Assembly (NCBI GenBank): GCA_027483535.1
Contig: JAIXUN010000002.1
Span: 434,001 to 498,000 of the forward strand
Direction: 5' to 3'
DNA: 64,000 nt
From: a bacterium
GTDB lineage: Bacteria; Armatimonadota; Fimbriimonadia; Fimbriimonadales; Fimbriimonadaceae
The position numbers were made by a program, and so were the translations under genes. Positions 53,525 to 62,308 of this stretch are shown here, in pieces (positions within the stretch are counted from its first letter, which is position 1; every line of letters starts with the position of its first letter). The notes below the pieces were generated by a model. It was given only the letters and a program-made list of their open reading frames with translations, had not been told where the DNA came from and did not search any database.

Positions 53525-53742
53525 GATCGTCTAAAGGGATCGTCTACGGGCCCCTTGGGTTCAAGTGGACCCCATCCACTGTTCCCATTTTACGTTACGT
53601 ATCCTGATCGGCGTTTACTCCCAAGTTCTGGGTCGCCCCAGTCGTTTCCACCACGTATATTTGCCGGGTCTTGCCGATGAATGTTAAGAACTCGATCAGG
53701 AGGTCACTCCGGCATGGTCCTTGCGCTGTATCATTCCTCGTG

Positions 53743-54381
53743 ATGCGTCTTGCGCTTGTTTTTGGTGTGGCTGCTCTTGCGGGTCTTTCTTCCGCTGCAG
53801 TAATTGTGGTTGACGACTTCTCGGTCGACATGGCCACGTTGTCCCGAACGACCACTGGTTCGTCCTCGAACAACGGTGCGATCTCGTTCCCGACCCCGAT
53901 TGGAGCGACGGTAACGCAAACCCTTACGATCGTGCAAAACGATGTCGACGAGTTCGACCGCGGCTTCTCGCGAGTTCGAAATGGCATCTGGACGCTTGGT
54001 TCCGACCCGCAGGTCGATGCGCAAGGCAAGATGACCTACGTTTCCACCTACGACTTCAGCCAGTCGCGAATCTTCAAGTACACGTTCGACTACATCGAGA
54101 ACGGCACGACCTTCAACCTTAAGGTCAAGGACGGCGCGGCTAACGAGATCACCCTTTCTAACCTGTACACAGGTGCTTCGGGCGCAGCCCAGGTCTATTT
54201 CGATCTCGGAAACGTGGGTACGTTCAACTACGGCAACGTCACCGAGATCAGCACCTACAACACCGCTGATCGCGGCGGTATCGACTTCCGACTGACCGCC
54301 ATCGAAGTGGTTCCGGAGCCGACCTCGATCGCCGCACTCGGACTCGGCCTTCTCGCAGTCGCTCGACGACGCAAGAAGTAA
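53743..54381 (+). CDS. PEP-CTERM protein, first of tandem pair
   Basis: About 212 residues from the ATG at 53743, with TATCAT 8 nt upstream; a longer frame to 53671 would run through that box. Signal peptide M-R-L-A-L-V-F-G-V-A-A-L. Mature protein opens V-I-V-V-D-D-F-S, then a beta-sandwich body containing K-Y-T-F-D-Y-I-E-N-G-T and D-R-G-G-I-D-F-R. Tail V-P-E-P-T-S-I-A-A-L-G-L-G-L-L-A and A-R-R-R-K-K. The next gene is a clear paralogue. Its own terminator follows. Confidence 0.88.
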   Translation: MRLALVFGVAALAGLSSAAVIVVDDFSVDMATLSRTTTGSSSNNGAISFPTPIGATVTQTLTIVQNDVDEFDRGFSRVRNGIWTLGSDPQVDAQGKMTYVSTYDFSQSRIFKYTFDYIENGTTFNLKVKDGAANEITLSNLYTGASGAAQVYFDLGNVGTFNYGNVTEISTYNTADRGGIDFRLTAIEVVPEPTSIAALGLGLLAVARRRKK

Positions 54382-54403
54382 CCACCAAGCTCTCAAGCGC
54401 ATG

Positions 54404-54435
54404 AAAAAGCCTCTCGGTGGACCGAGGGGCTTTTT
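54404..54435 (+). terminator. Terminator of first tandem PEP-CTERM gene
   Basis: AAAAAGCC...CTCGGT pairs with ACCGAG...GGCTTTTT, ending in a T-run. Confidence 0.85.
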
Positions 54436-54659
54436 GCTTTCACAGCTTCCAATCGTGAAACCTCAACTCTTTGAGTGCCTGCTTTCGGCGTGGACGAACC
54501 GTCTCGCGATAGGTCCCCGTGCTTCAATTGGAGAACTCTTCGTTCATGAGTCGGAGGCCCCAAGTAAGAAGCTTCAATAAAGCCTCAGTAAAATTGCTAG
54601 GAATCTGCACGACCTGCGGAGTAGTGCCACGTTCTTTCATCCGGGCCGATTCTAACCTG

Positions 54660-54665
54660 TACAAT
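54660..54665 (+). promoter_or_regulatory. -10 box (TACAAT) of second tandem PEP-CTERM gene
   Basis: Ends 7 nt before the ATG at 54673. The preceding ~220 nt after the terminator hold no recognisable gene. Confidence 0.55.
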
Positions 54666-54672
54666 TACGGGG

Positions 54673-55320
54673 ATGCGAACTTGGATTGTAGTAGCGCTCC
54701 TTGCGGTTGCGACCGTTTCGTCTGCGTCTGTGATCGTGGTTGACGATTACTCCCAAAACCTCCGAGTGATCAGCCTATCGACGGATGGCTTTGACTCGGT
54801 TAACGACAGCATCCCGCACCCAACTCCGTTCGCAGCAACCAGATTGATGCAACTACAGATTAGGACCAGTGACCCGAGCAACTTTGCGCGGGCCTCCTCC
54901 CGGGTAGCAAATGGTGTCTGGTCGGTCAATTCAGACAACGAGGTTCGAGCGCAAGCGACGATGTTTTACACGACACCAGGTTTTGACTACAACTTCGGTC
55001 TCTCCAGAGTCTTCAAAGTAACGTTCGACTACATCGAATCAAATACAAGTTTCCGACTCTTTCTGTTGGATACTTCGGGGCAGTTTGCTGAAGAGTTCGC
55101 AGACTACACTGGTCCAACCGGTGCTACGAATCTGTATTTCGACTTTAGTAGTTACACCAATCTGGATTTCGGCGCTATCCAAACCCTTAACTTGGGTAAT
55201 CGTGATACCCGAGGCGGTATCGACTTCCGTATCAGCGCCCTTGAAGCGGTTCCCGAACCCACTTCGATTGCGGCACTCGGTCTCGGACTGCTCGCCGTTG
55301 CTCGCCGACGCAAGAAGTAA
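54673..55320 (+). CDS. PEP-CTERM protein, second of tandem pair
   Basis: A 215-residue paralogue of the preceding gene product: same opening V-I-V-V-D-D-Y-S after a signal peptide, shared T-F-D-Y-I-E-S-N-T and R-G-G-I-D-F-R-I-S-A blocks, and nearly identical tail V-P-E-P-T-S-I-A-A-L-G-L-G-L-L-A-V-A-R-R-R-K-K. The middle has drifted more than the ends, as expected after tandem duplication. The terminator was duplicated too. Leaderless start after TACAAT. Confidence 0.9.
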   Translation: MRTWIVVALLAVATVSSASVIVVDDYSQNLRVISLSTDGFDSVNDSIPHPTPFAATRLMQLQIRTSDPSNFARASSRVANGVWSVNSDNEVRAQATMFYTTPGFDYNFGLSRVFKVTFDYIESNTSFRLFLLDTSGQFAEEFADYTGPTGATNLYFDFSSYTNLDFGAIQTLNLGNRDTRGGIDFRISALEAVPEPTSIAALGLGLLAVARRRKK

Positions 55321-55343
55321 GTTAACAGTCTGCCAAGCGCACC

Positions 55344-55376
55344 AAAAAGCCTCTCGGATCTCTTAGAGGCTTTTTT
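55344..55376 (+). terminator. Terminator of second tandem PEP-CTERM gene
   Basis: AAAAAGCCTCT pairs with AGAGGCTTTTT with a T-run; same sequence type as at 54404-54435. Confidence 0.85.
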
Positions 55377-55408
55377 GCTTCAGGGGACGATCAGTCTTTG
55401 AGAAACGA

Positions 55409-56260
55409 TCAAAGTGAACTGTTCAGCTCTAAGATGGCTTTTTCAATCTCATCTGCCTGGGACCGGATGCTCAACGTCGACCGCCGTAATCCGTCAATCG
55501 GGGAAACCTCGAGCACAGTAGGCGACAGAGAAAGCCGACCCAAGTCGGACTTCAAATTCAGAAGGGCCTGCTTCACTAATTCCACCTGCGCGTCTGTTCG
55601 CTCTAGATAGGGTTGGAACCGTTGTGCCGTTTCCATGCGTTGCCGAGCGATCGAAAGGCTATCCTCGAATCCACGCTTCGCTTCGGCGTCTTGAGTCTCG
55701 GCGACTTTGCGTTCCAGCCGCTCGATATCCTGGCTAATCTCGCCGACTTGAGAAGACGAGATAGCGCTCTCCAGCCTCTCACGACCAGCTTTCAAGTGCT
55801 CGTGCTCACTCATCAGCCGGTTGAGCTCAGAGATTGCCTCCGAGCGAGCTTCCTCTGGCAACTTCGATTGAAACACCTGCACAAGCGTCTCGGCATAGAG
55901 TCGCCCCATGTCGTCGAGTTTTAGAATCGGTAAGAGTGCCTCCAGTTCTTTGACACTCGCAGTGCGGCGATTCTTTTGGGTTGCGAACCATGCGTGAATT
56001 CCAGCACCCGCAATCCCGACGAACATGAGCGTTGGGCCAAGTCCAAGCTGTTTGCCAACCCAGGCCATTCCAAAGGTTCCTATGATCCAAAGTGCCCCCC
56101 ACAAGGCAAATCCGCGTCCGTACTCTTTGAACCACTCGGTCTGGTGCTTCCCAGCGGCAGCCATCATGTCCGAATCCAACTTCATCGAATAGAGCTGAGA
56201 CTCGTATTCGTCGAACGCAGCCCAAAGCGTAGGGTGGATGTCTTTCGGTGGGATTCGCAT
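55409..56260 (-). CDS. Membrane-anchored coiled-coil protein, unknown
   Basis: About 283 residues from the ATG at 56260, which has TAAACT 7 nt upstream; the frame to 56440 would cross the divergent GH78 promoter. Two hydrophobic segments (near residues 52-70 and 78-94: A-L-W-G-A-L-W-I-I-G-type and L-M-F-V-G-I-A-G-A-G) suggest membrane attachment. The following ~180 residues are heptad-rich helices (S-Q-D-I-E-R-L-E-R-K-V-A-E-T), i.e. a coiled coil. No family was recognised; a scaffold or stress-sensing role is possible. It is divergent from the GH78 gene. Confidence 0.7.
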   Translation of the reverse strand: MRIPPKDIHPTLWAAFDEYESQLYSMKLDSDMMAAAGKHQTEWFKEYGRGFALWGALWIIGTFGMAWVGKQLGLGPTLMFVGIAGAGIHAWFATQKNRRTASVKELEALLPILKLDDMGRLYAETLVQVFQSKLPEEARSEAISELNRLMSEHEHLKAGRERLESAISSSQVGEISQDIERLERKVAETQDAEAKRGFEDSLSIARQRMETAQRFQPYLERTDAQVELVKQALLNLKSDLGRLSLSPTVLEVSPIDGLRRSTLSIRSQADEIEKAILELNSSL

Positions 56261-56361
56261 GTTCTCAAGTTTACGAACAATCGCACTATTGCGATTCTGT
56301 GTTGCGGAATTGTTAGAAACTGTGTGCAATGTTGTTCGATTCTTGTTAAACTGCGGGCAAC

Positions 56362-59355
56362 ATGAGCGTTCTGCCGATCCTTGCCGCACTCGGATCCCTT
56401 CAGGGGGTGAACCTGCGAGCCGACGCCCTTTCCGATCCACTTTCGCTTCAAAACGACCGTCCTGAGTTCTCGTGGGAACTTCGTGGCGCGACCGACGCGA
56501 AAAACCTCTCGCAATCGGCTTACCGACTCATTGTCGCCTCCAGCCCAAACCTCCTTGCGAAGGACGAAGGCGACCTTTGGGATACCGGAAAGGTCCTCAG
56601 TTCCAGCACCTTCGGAATCCGCTACGCGGGCTCGCAGTTGCGCTCAAGAGCACGAGCCTGGTGGAAGGTCCAAATCTGGGATCAGGCGGGTAGGGAAGGG
56701 AACTGGAGCAGTGCCGCATCGTTCGGTATCGGCCTTTTGAACCCCACCGATTGGAAAGCGAAGTGGATTCACGGCGACGCTCCCAAGCCGTTAGAGGATT
56801 TGCTTCAAGACGCAAAGTGGATCACGCCTCCCGGCACCACGCCTGGCGAAGTCCCAAGCGGCAACTACACCTGTCGACTGGAGTTCGAATCGGATACGAC
56901 CACTGGCAAGATTGCGCTTACCGCCGACAACACGTTTATCGCTCGACTCAATGGCGTTGAAATTGGTCGGACCACCGATCCGGAAGGTTGGTCCCGTCTA
57001 CAAAACCTCGACCTCAAGGGTCTGAAAGCAGGCAAAAACGTCTTGGAAGTCGAGGTCAACAACGCCGGTAAGGGTCACTCGGGCTTGCTGGCAAGACTCT
57101 CTCTGGGCAACAAAGCGATCGTTTCGGACAAGTCTTGGACCATCGGTGGCAAACCCGCCTCCGAACTCGGCCCCAACGGAGTGGGTCCGTGGAACAAAGT
57201 GCGAGCCACGGGCAAGCAGTGGGTTGTTTCGCCCGCATACGAGTTCCAGAACGGGATGAAGTTGAAGGGCAAGGTCAAGCGAGCAACCGCGTATGTGACG
57301 GCTCTGGGAATTGTCGACTTCGCCATCAACGGCAAGCGAGTCACGGACGATCTTTTCACCCCTGGGTGGACCAGCTATAAGTCACGGACCCATTACCGAA
57401 CTTTCGATGTCACCAAAAATCTGAAAGACGGCGACAACACGCTCTCGGCAACCCTTGGACAAGGCTGGTTCAGCGGCTACGTTGCCTGGGGGGCTCAGCG
57501 CGAGTATTACGGCAAAGTCCCGATGTTCAAGGCGCAAGTGGAAGTGGAGTACACCGATGGCAGCACCGAAACCTTCGCCACCGACGAAAGTTGGAAGGTC
57601 GGCTCCGGTCCGATCTTAGATGAGCACTTCTTGTACGGCGAACGGTTCGATGCTCGTAAAGAACTCGGCGACTTCAAACCCGCCAAAGTAGGATCGTTCG
57701 CAACCTCTCTAGAGGCATTCCCCGGCGACCCCGTGCGATCCTATGCAGAGATCAAACCGGAGTCGATCACCGAAGTCAGCAAGGGCGTGTACCAAATCAA
57801 CTTCGGTCAGAACCTCACCGGTTTTGTGCGCCTGAAGGTGAACGAGGCGGCTGGAACAAAGGTCGCGATTCGGCACGCAGAACGCCTGGATAAGGACGGC
57901 CGGATTTACACCACCAACCTGCGATTCGGTGAGGCTCAAGACGAATACACCTGCAAAGGTGGCGGTGAGACTTGGAATCCCCGACTGACCTTCCACGGCT
58001 TCCAGTACATCGAGGTCACGGGCCTCTCGAAGAAACCGAGCAAGGATACTTTCACCGCTGTCGCCATCTCGTCGGCAACACCGGAGGCGGGCACCATTCA
58101 AACGTCCGACCCCATGCTCAACAAGCTGGTTTCGAACGCTTGGTGGACGCAGAAGATGAACTTTGTGGACGTTCCCACCGACTGTCCGCAGCGAGACGAG
58201 CGACTCGGGTGGACGGGTGACGCTCAGGCGTACATCCTCACCGCATCCTATTATTCAGACGTCCAAGCGTTCTTCCGAAAGTGGTTAGTCACGCTAGACG
58301 ACGATCAAGAGGCAAACGGCAACTATCCCAAAGTCTCGCCCGTTATCTGGGGTCTGGACGATGGTGGTCCGGCATGGGGCGATGCGGGCGTGATCTGCCC
58401 AACTACGGTCTATGAAGTGTATGGAGACAAGACGGTGCTCGAGCGGCACTATCCGAACATGGTCCGCTTCGTCGAGTTCTGCCGGGGTCGGCAAAACGCA
58501 GACCTTCTGCCTCCGGAGAAGTTCCACTGCTTCGGAGACTGGCTCAGCATCAAGGCGGACACGCCGAACGACGTGATCGCGCAGGCGTACTTTGCCTACA
58601 GCACGGGTCTTGTCGCGAAAGCTGCCCTGGAACTAGGCAAGAAAGAGGATGCGGCGAAGTACACCGCGCTCCGAGATCGAGCCGCCGAAGCCTTCCGAAA
58701 GGCGTACGTTACTGCCGACGGTCAGGTGAAGGGGAACACGCAGTGCTCCTACGTCCTTGCGCTCGCCTTTGACCTCGTCGAGGGTGACCTCGCGAAGAAG
58801 GTTGCCGACCGACTGGTGAAAGACATCGAGAGCCGAGATTGGCACCTCAGCACGGGCTTTGTGGGAACCCGAGATCTCATGCATGTGCTGAGCAAGATCG
58901 GTCGCAACGATGTTGCCTACCGCCTCCTGCACAACACCACCTTCCCAAGCTGGGGATTCAGCATCGTCAACGGTGCAACCTCCATCTGGGAGCGATGGGA
59001 TGGCTGGACTCCGGACAAGGGCTTCCAAGATCCCGGCATGAACTCGTTCGCTCACTATGCGTACGGCGCGGTGGTCGGCTGGATGTTCAAGACCGTGGGT
59101 GGCATTAGCCCGATGGAGCCAGGTTACGGAATGGTGAAAATCGCCCCTGCGCCCGATCCCAAGCTCTCGTTCGCTAAGACGTCCTACAAGTCGGTTCGCG
59201 GCATGATTCAGACTCACTGGAAGCGGGTCGGGAAAGGCTACGAGCTAGAGGTCGTCGTCCCGCCGAACGTGAACGCAGAGGTCCACGTGCCCTTGGCCGA
59301 TGGCGGGACTCGGAAGGAGATCGTCGGGTCGGGCACCTGGACGTTTAAGGGTTAA
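56362..59355 (+). CDS. GH78 alpha-L-rhamnosidase
   Basis: A 997-residue inverting glycosidase that removes L-rhamnose from rhamnogalacturonan, ulvan-like or flavonoid glycosides. Order of parts: N-terminal beta-sandwich (F-S-W-E-L near residue 36), a second carbohydrate-binding beta domain around 150-280, the rhamnosidase N-domain (W-F-S-G-Y-V-A-W-G), then the (alpha/alpha)6 catalytic barrel with D-V-P-T-D-C-P-Q-R-D-E-R-L-G-W-T-G-D, whose Asp/Glu residues are catalytic, and a C-terminal beta-sandwich. A hydrophobic start may be a short signal peptide. TAAACT is 9 nt before the ATG. The GH43 gene is convergent. Confidence 0.94.
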   Translation: MSVLPILAALGSLQGVNLRADALSDPLSLQNDRPEFSWELRGATDAKNLSQSAYRLIVASSPNLLAKDEGDLWDTGKVLSSSTFGIRYAGSQLRSRARAWWKVQIWDQAGREGNWSSAASFGIGLLNPTDWKAKWIHGDAPKPLEDLLQDAKWITPPGTTPGEVPSGNYTCRLEFESDTTTGKIALTADNTFIARLNGVEIGRTTDPEGWSRLQNLDLKGLKAGKNVLEVEVNNAGKGHSGLLARLSLGNKAIVSDKSWTIGGKPASELGPNGVGPWNKVRATGKQWVVSPAYEFQNGMKLKGKVKRATAYVTALGIVDFAINGKRVTDDLFTPGWTSYKSRTHYRTFDVTKNLKDGDNTLSATLGQGWFSGYVAWGAQREYYGKVPMFKAQVEVEYTDGSTETFATDESWKVGSGPILDEHFLYGERFDARKELGDFKPAKVGSFATSLEAFPGDPVRSYAEIKPESITEVSKGVYQINFGQNLTGFVRLKVNEAAGTKVAIRHAERLDKDGRIYTTNLRFGEAQDEYTCKGGGETWNPRLTFHGFQYIEVTGLSKKPSKDTFTAVAISSATPEAGTIQTSDPMLNKLVSNAWWTQKMNFVDVPTDCPQRDERLGWTGDAQAYILTASYYSDVQAFFRKWLVTLDDDQEANGNYPKVSPVIWGLDDGGPAWGDAGVICPTTVYEVYGDKTVLERHYPNMVRFVEFCRGRQNADLLPPEKFHCFGDWLSIKADTPNDVIAQAYFAYSTGLVAKAALELGKKEDAAKYTALRDRAAEAFRKAYVTADGQVKGNTQCSYVLALAFDLVEGDLAKKVADRLVKDIESRDWHLSTGFVGTRDLMHVLSKIGRNDVAYRLLHNTTFPSWGFSIVNGATSIWERWDGWTPDKGFQDPGMNSFAHYAYGAVVGWMFKTVGGISPMEPGYGMVKIAPAPDPKLSFAKTSYKSVRGMIQTHWKRVGKGYELEVVVPPNVNAEVHVPLADGGTRKEIVGSGTWTFKG

Positions 59356-59365
59356 GGAGTCAGAA

Positions 59366-59394
59366 TCCCGGTTAGGCTATCGGCCTAGCCGGGA
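59366..59394. terminator. Hairpin between GH78 and GH43 stop codons
   Basis: 12-bp stem TCCCGG-x-TAGGC/GCCTA-x-CCGGGA, with one wobble pair, overlapping the end of the GH43 gene. No T-run, so termination is plausible but not certain. Confidence 0.5.
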
Positions 59395-60271
59395 CACCTT
59401 CAAACGTCATCTGAACTGGCCGAATCGTCCCGTCTTCCTCGAAGATCATCCGATCAATACACGTCACACGGTGATTCGCGTGCGTCTCCTCCAACGGCCG
59501 ACGGTGGTAGCAAATGTAGTGCTCATCGGTGCCCGGAATCGTTAGCACCGAATGGTGCCCTGCGCCTTTCGCGACCTCAGGATCGGTTCCGAGAATCGCC
59601 CCGACCCGCTCAAAAGGTCCTAAAGGAGAATCGGCGAGTGCATAGGCGACTCCGTAGCTGGAATCGGTCCAGCCGCCCTCCGACCACATGAATACGTAGA
59701 CCCCGTTCCGCTTCACCATAAACGGACCCTCTACGTAGTTCTCCGGCGTGATCTCGATAAACTGGCCTTCGGTCGAGATCATGTCCGACCCAAGTCGAAC
59801 AACCACCGCGTGTTTCCACCCGCCGTAATACAGATACGCCTGACCGTCATCGTCCACGAATGCATGTGCATCGATCGGCTGAGCGCCGTGGTGATACTCC
59901 GAAATGAGCGGCTTGCCCAAGGCATCCCGAAAAGGACCTGCGGGGTGATCCGCAACCGCCACCCCGATCCCCGCACCATCTCCGGCGCTGAAATACATGT
60001 AGTAACGACCGTCCTTCTCCGCCACAGATGGCGCCCATGCCGCCCGATTCGTCGACCACGGGACATCGGCAAAGTCCAACACCTTCCCATGAGCCGTCCA
60101 GTCGGTTAGATCCGACGACGAGAACACCTCGAAGTAGGTTTGCTCTTCGTAGGCGGCGGAGGTGGTTGGATAAATGTAGTAACGACCCTGGAAAAGGTGG
60201 AGTTCAGGGTCGGCGTACCACCCGGGGAAAACCGGGTTGCCAGACATTCGAACGGACTCCGTGCCACTCAT
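59372..60271 (-). CDS. GH43-family glycosidase
   Basis: About 299 residues from the ATG at 60271, which follows GGGAG by 5 nt; another ATG at 60247 is possible. Five-bladed propeller of the GH43 type (arabinan/xylan-active). Three catalytic acids are visible: D in W-Y-A-D-P-E (base), D in P-I-D-A-H-A-F (pKa modulator) and E in Y-V-E-G-P-F (acid). No signal peptide, so it probably handles imported oligosaccharides in the cytoplasm, unlike its exported neighbours. Likely alpha-L-arabinofuranosidase or beta-xylosidase; specificity is not readable. Confidence 0.92.
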   Translation of the reverse strand: MSGTESVRMSGNPVFPGWYADPELHLFQGRYYIYPTTSAAYEEQTYFEVFSSSDLTDWTAHGKVLDFADVPWSTNRAAWAPSVAEKDGRYYMYFSAGDGAGIGVAVADHPAGPFRDALGKPLISEYHHGAQPIDAHAFVDDDGQAYLYYGGWKHAVVVRLGSDMISTEGQFIEITPENYVEGPFMVKRNGVYVFMWSEGGWTDSSYGVAYALADSPLGPFERVGAILGTDPEVAKGAGHHSVLTIPGTDEHYICYHRRPLEETHANHRVTCIDRMIFEEDGTIRPVQMTFEGVPARPIA

Positions 60272-60594
60272 AAACGCTCCCAACCTTACCGGTTTCGGGC
60301 ACCCCTCCCGGCCCATAAAAGGGAACCCACCAAGTTTCTGGTATCATCCTTAGGTTGTTCTCGGTCGGTCATGGCGAGGACACAGGCAAAGGATCGCCCG
60401 CAACGAGTCGCCGCTCTCTCCGAAAGAGCGAATTCTCTTAGAGCCGTCGTTTGCGCCCGCTCCCGTTTGGCAAGTCGTTGATGACTCCCATTGGTTGAGC
60501 TTCGATCCTTATGACCCAATTAGACAGGGCTCGTTTGCGAGTCCGATAAAGCGTGCCTGAACCCACGATGTGGAGCAGGGTGCGTTGCCAAACC
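60272..60594 (+). other. Gap before DEAD-box gene, possible long leader
   Basis: No convincing gene. TATCAT at ~60341 could be a -10 box giving a ~240-nt leader; an ATG at 60371 opens 36 codons to 60481 (Arg/Ala-rich, doubtful). Long leaders are common in cold-induced RNA helicase genes of other bacteria, but no known motif was recognised. Confidence 0.3.
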
Positions 60595-61803
60595 ATGATA
60601 ACCAACACATTTGCCGCACTCAACCTTTCTGACCGTTTGCTCGATGCACTCGCCAAGATGGGTATCCAAACCCCGACCCCTATTCAGGCGAAGTCCATTC
60701 CGGTCTCGCTCGAAGGTCATGACGTCATCGGTATCGCTCAAACGGGTACGGGCAAAACCCTTGCCTTCGGATTGCCAATGCTCGAGCGACTTACCGAAGG
60801 AGAAGCAGGGCTTATCCTTGCTCCTACCCGTGAGTTGGCTCAACAGATCGAAGAGTCGCTCATGAAGCTCGGAACCCGATCGGTTCTGGTTGTTGGCGGA
60901 GCGAACATGAGCACCCAGGTGCGGTTGCTTCGCAATCGCCCGCAAGTGATTGTTGCTACCCCGGGCCGATTGATGGACCACATGCAACAGCGAACGGTCG
61001 ATCTTTCCAACGTCTCGATCGTCGTGCTCGACGAAGCGGATCGAATGCTGGATATGGGCTTCGAGCCCGCCATCCGAAAAATTCTGTCGCAGCTTCCTTA
61101 TGAGCGGCAAACGCTCATGTTCAGCGCGACCATGCCGCCAGAGATCGAGACCCTTGCTCACGAGTTCCTGTACGAGCCCGAAAAGGTCGAAGTCCAAGCA
61201 CCCGGAACGGCTCCGCAGCTGATCGAGCAAGAACTTGTTTTCTTGAACCACGAAGAGAAGGCTCCCATGCTCGCCGACCTGCTTCACGAGCACCCCGGAA
61301 CGATCCTGGTCTTCGCTCGAACCCGGCACGGCGCGCGCAAACTGGCGCAAACGATTCGAACCCACGGTCACACCGCGGCCGAGATTCACTCCGACCGAAC
61401 CCTGCAGCAGCGCCGAGAAGCGCTGAGCGGATTCAAGACGGGTATGTACCGAGTCTTGGTCGCCACGGATATCGCCGCTCGAGGCATCGACGTAAAGGAG
61501 ATCTCCGTTGTGGTCAACTACGACCTGCCGGACAATCCCGAGGACTACATGCACCGAATCGGCCGAACGGGTCGAGCCGGAGCATCCGGTAAGGCGATCA
61601 CGCTTGCGATTCCGCAGCAAAACGGGTCGGTTAAAGCTATCGAGCGGCTCCTTGGTCAGCCTCTCGCCCCGTCGGAGAGAAGCACTTCGATTCCTAAGTC
61701 TTACAGCCGTGCAGAAGGAGACGCACCTCCTTCGCGCGGAGGAAAGCGAAAGCGATCCGGTCCGCCTCGACGGCGGCGTGAAATGGCCGGAAATCGGTCT
61801 TAG
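60595..61803 (+). CDS. DEAD-box ATP-dependent RNA helicase
   Basis: A 402-residue RNA helicase from the ATG at 60595, matching the family N-terminus (F-A-A-L-N-L-S-D); upstream in-frame codons to 60553 are unlikely. All motifs are present in order: Q motif P-T-P-I-Q, A-Q-T-G-T-G-K-T (Walker A), P-T-R-E-L-A, T-P-G-R, D-E-A-D, S-A-T, the RecA-like domain 2 motifs including A-T-D-I-A-A-R-G-I-D and H-R-I-G-R-T-G-R-A-G. A short basic tail (K-R-K-R-S-G-P-P-R-R-R-R) probably contacts RNA. Resembles RhlE/CsdA-type proteins in ribosome assembly or mRNA decay. A strong terminator follows. Confidence 0.95.
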   Translation: MITNTFAALNLSDRLLDALAKMGIQTPTPIQAKSIPVSLEGHDVIGIAQTGTGKTLAFGLPMLERLTEGEAGLILAPTRELAQQIEESLMKLGTRSVLVVGGANMSTQVRLLRNRPQVIVATPGRLMDHMQQRTVDLSNVSIVVLDEADRMLDMGFEPAIRKILSQLPYERQTLMFSATMPPEIETLAHEFLYEPEKVEVQAPGTAPQLIEQELVFLNHEEKAPMLADLLHEHPGTILVFARTRHGARKLAQTIRTHGHTAAEIHSDRTLQQRREALSGFKTGMYRVLVATDIAARGIDVKEISVVVNYDLPDNPEDYMHRIGRTGRAGASGKAITLAIPQQNGSVKAIERLLGQPLAPSERSTSIPKSYSRAEGDAPPSRGGKRKRSGPPRRRREMAGNRS

Positions 61804-61826
61804 ACTCCTTAAATTCGGCACAAGCA

Positions 61827-61872
61827 GAAAGGGTCCTGACAGAGAGTTTTGTCTCTGCCAGGACCCTTTTTC
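61827..61872 (+). terminator. Strong terminator after DEAD-box gene
   Basis: AAAGGGTCCTG...CAGAGA pairs with TCTCTG...CAGGACCCTTT and ends in TTTTT. Confidence 0.88.
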
Positions 61873-61895
61873 ATTTAAGCCCCCCAAGAAGGCGC

Positions 61896-61924
61896 TTGGA
61901 AATTTATGAGCTATAGGTTATAAT
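61896..61924 (+). promoter_or_regulatory. Promoter of higB-xre operon (TTGGAA / TATAAT)
   Basis: TTGGAA (61896-61901) and a perfect TATAAT (61919-61924) separated by 17 bp; the GTG start codon is 6 nt further, so transcription should begin at the start codon itself. The clearest sigma-70 promoter in the window. Confidence 0.8.
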
Positions 61925-61930
61925 TCAGAG

Positions 61931-62308
61931 GTGAGCCGCGAGTTTGTCCCTTTTGATGAGGAGGCAATCGATCGTGAGTTTGCGGCACTTGGACAAGCAT
62001 CAGATCGAGATTTTGCGAAGCTTGCTTACTGCATTCAGCTGTATGAGTCTCTTGAGAGAGGGAGTAACCCTAATCCAGCGATCATCCAATCTTTTGAGAG
62101 CGGAATTCTTGAACTGAGACACTTCAAAGGAGAGTACAAGGGCAGATTGCTTTTCTACGTTCCGGAGTTACCGAAGGGAACACCTGAGTTGGTGATGCTT
62201 GTTGTCTTTAGAAAACAAACCCAAAAGACTCCCCTACAGATAGTGGCCCTGGCAGAACAGAGAATGAAGTTGGACAGGGCTGCAAGACGGGCAAAGGACA
62301 AAGAGTAA
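61931..62308 (+). CDS. HigB/Gp49-like toxin
   Basis: A 125-residue protein of the RelE superfamily, HigB-like (phage-derived Gp49) branch; such toxins cleave mRNA on the ribosome. Conserved elements are L-Y-E-S-L-E-R-G near the middle, I-L-E-L-R-H-F-K-G, then the core strand Y-K-G-R-L-L-F-Y and V-V-F-R-K-Q-T-Q-K-T-P before a basic helix ending A-R-R-A-K-D-K-E. Start GTG is 6 nt after TATAAT, i.e. leaderless. The stop overlaps the next ATG by one base (TAATG). Toxin-first order is typical of HigBA. Confidence 0.85.
   Translation: MSREFVPFDEEAIDREFAALGQASDRDFAKLAYCIQLYESLERGSNPNPAIIQSFESGILELRHFKGEYKGRLLFYVPELPKGTPELVMLVVFRKQTQKTPLQIVALAEQRMKLDRAARRAKDKE

Noticed and set aside
52571..53680. 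369-codon open frame on the plus strand
   Set aside because: Antisense to the haem protein gene, which has a signal peptide and CxxCH motif; the antisense product resembles nothing.
60371..60481. 36-codon ORF upstream of the DEAD-box gene
   Set aside because: Arg/Ala-rich with no convincing ribosome-binding site; composition fits a chance frame in GC-rich DNA.
60520..61887. 455-codon open frame on the minus strand
   Set aside because: Antisense of the DEAD-box helicase gene, which has every family motif; the antisense product has low-complexity, shadow-type composition.
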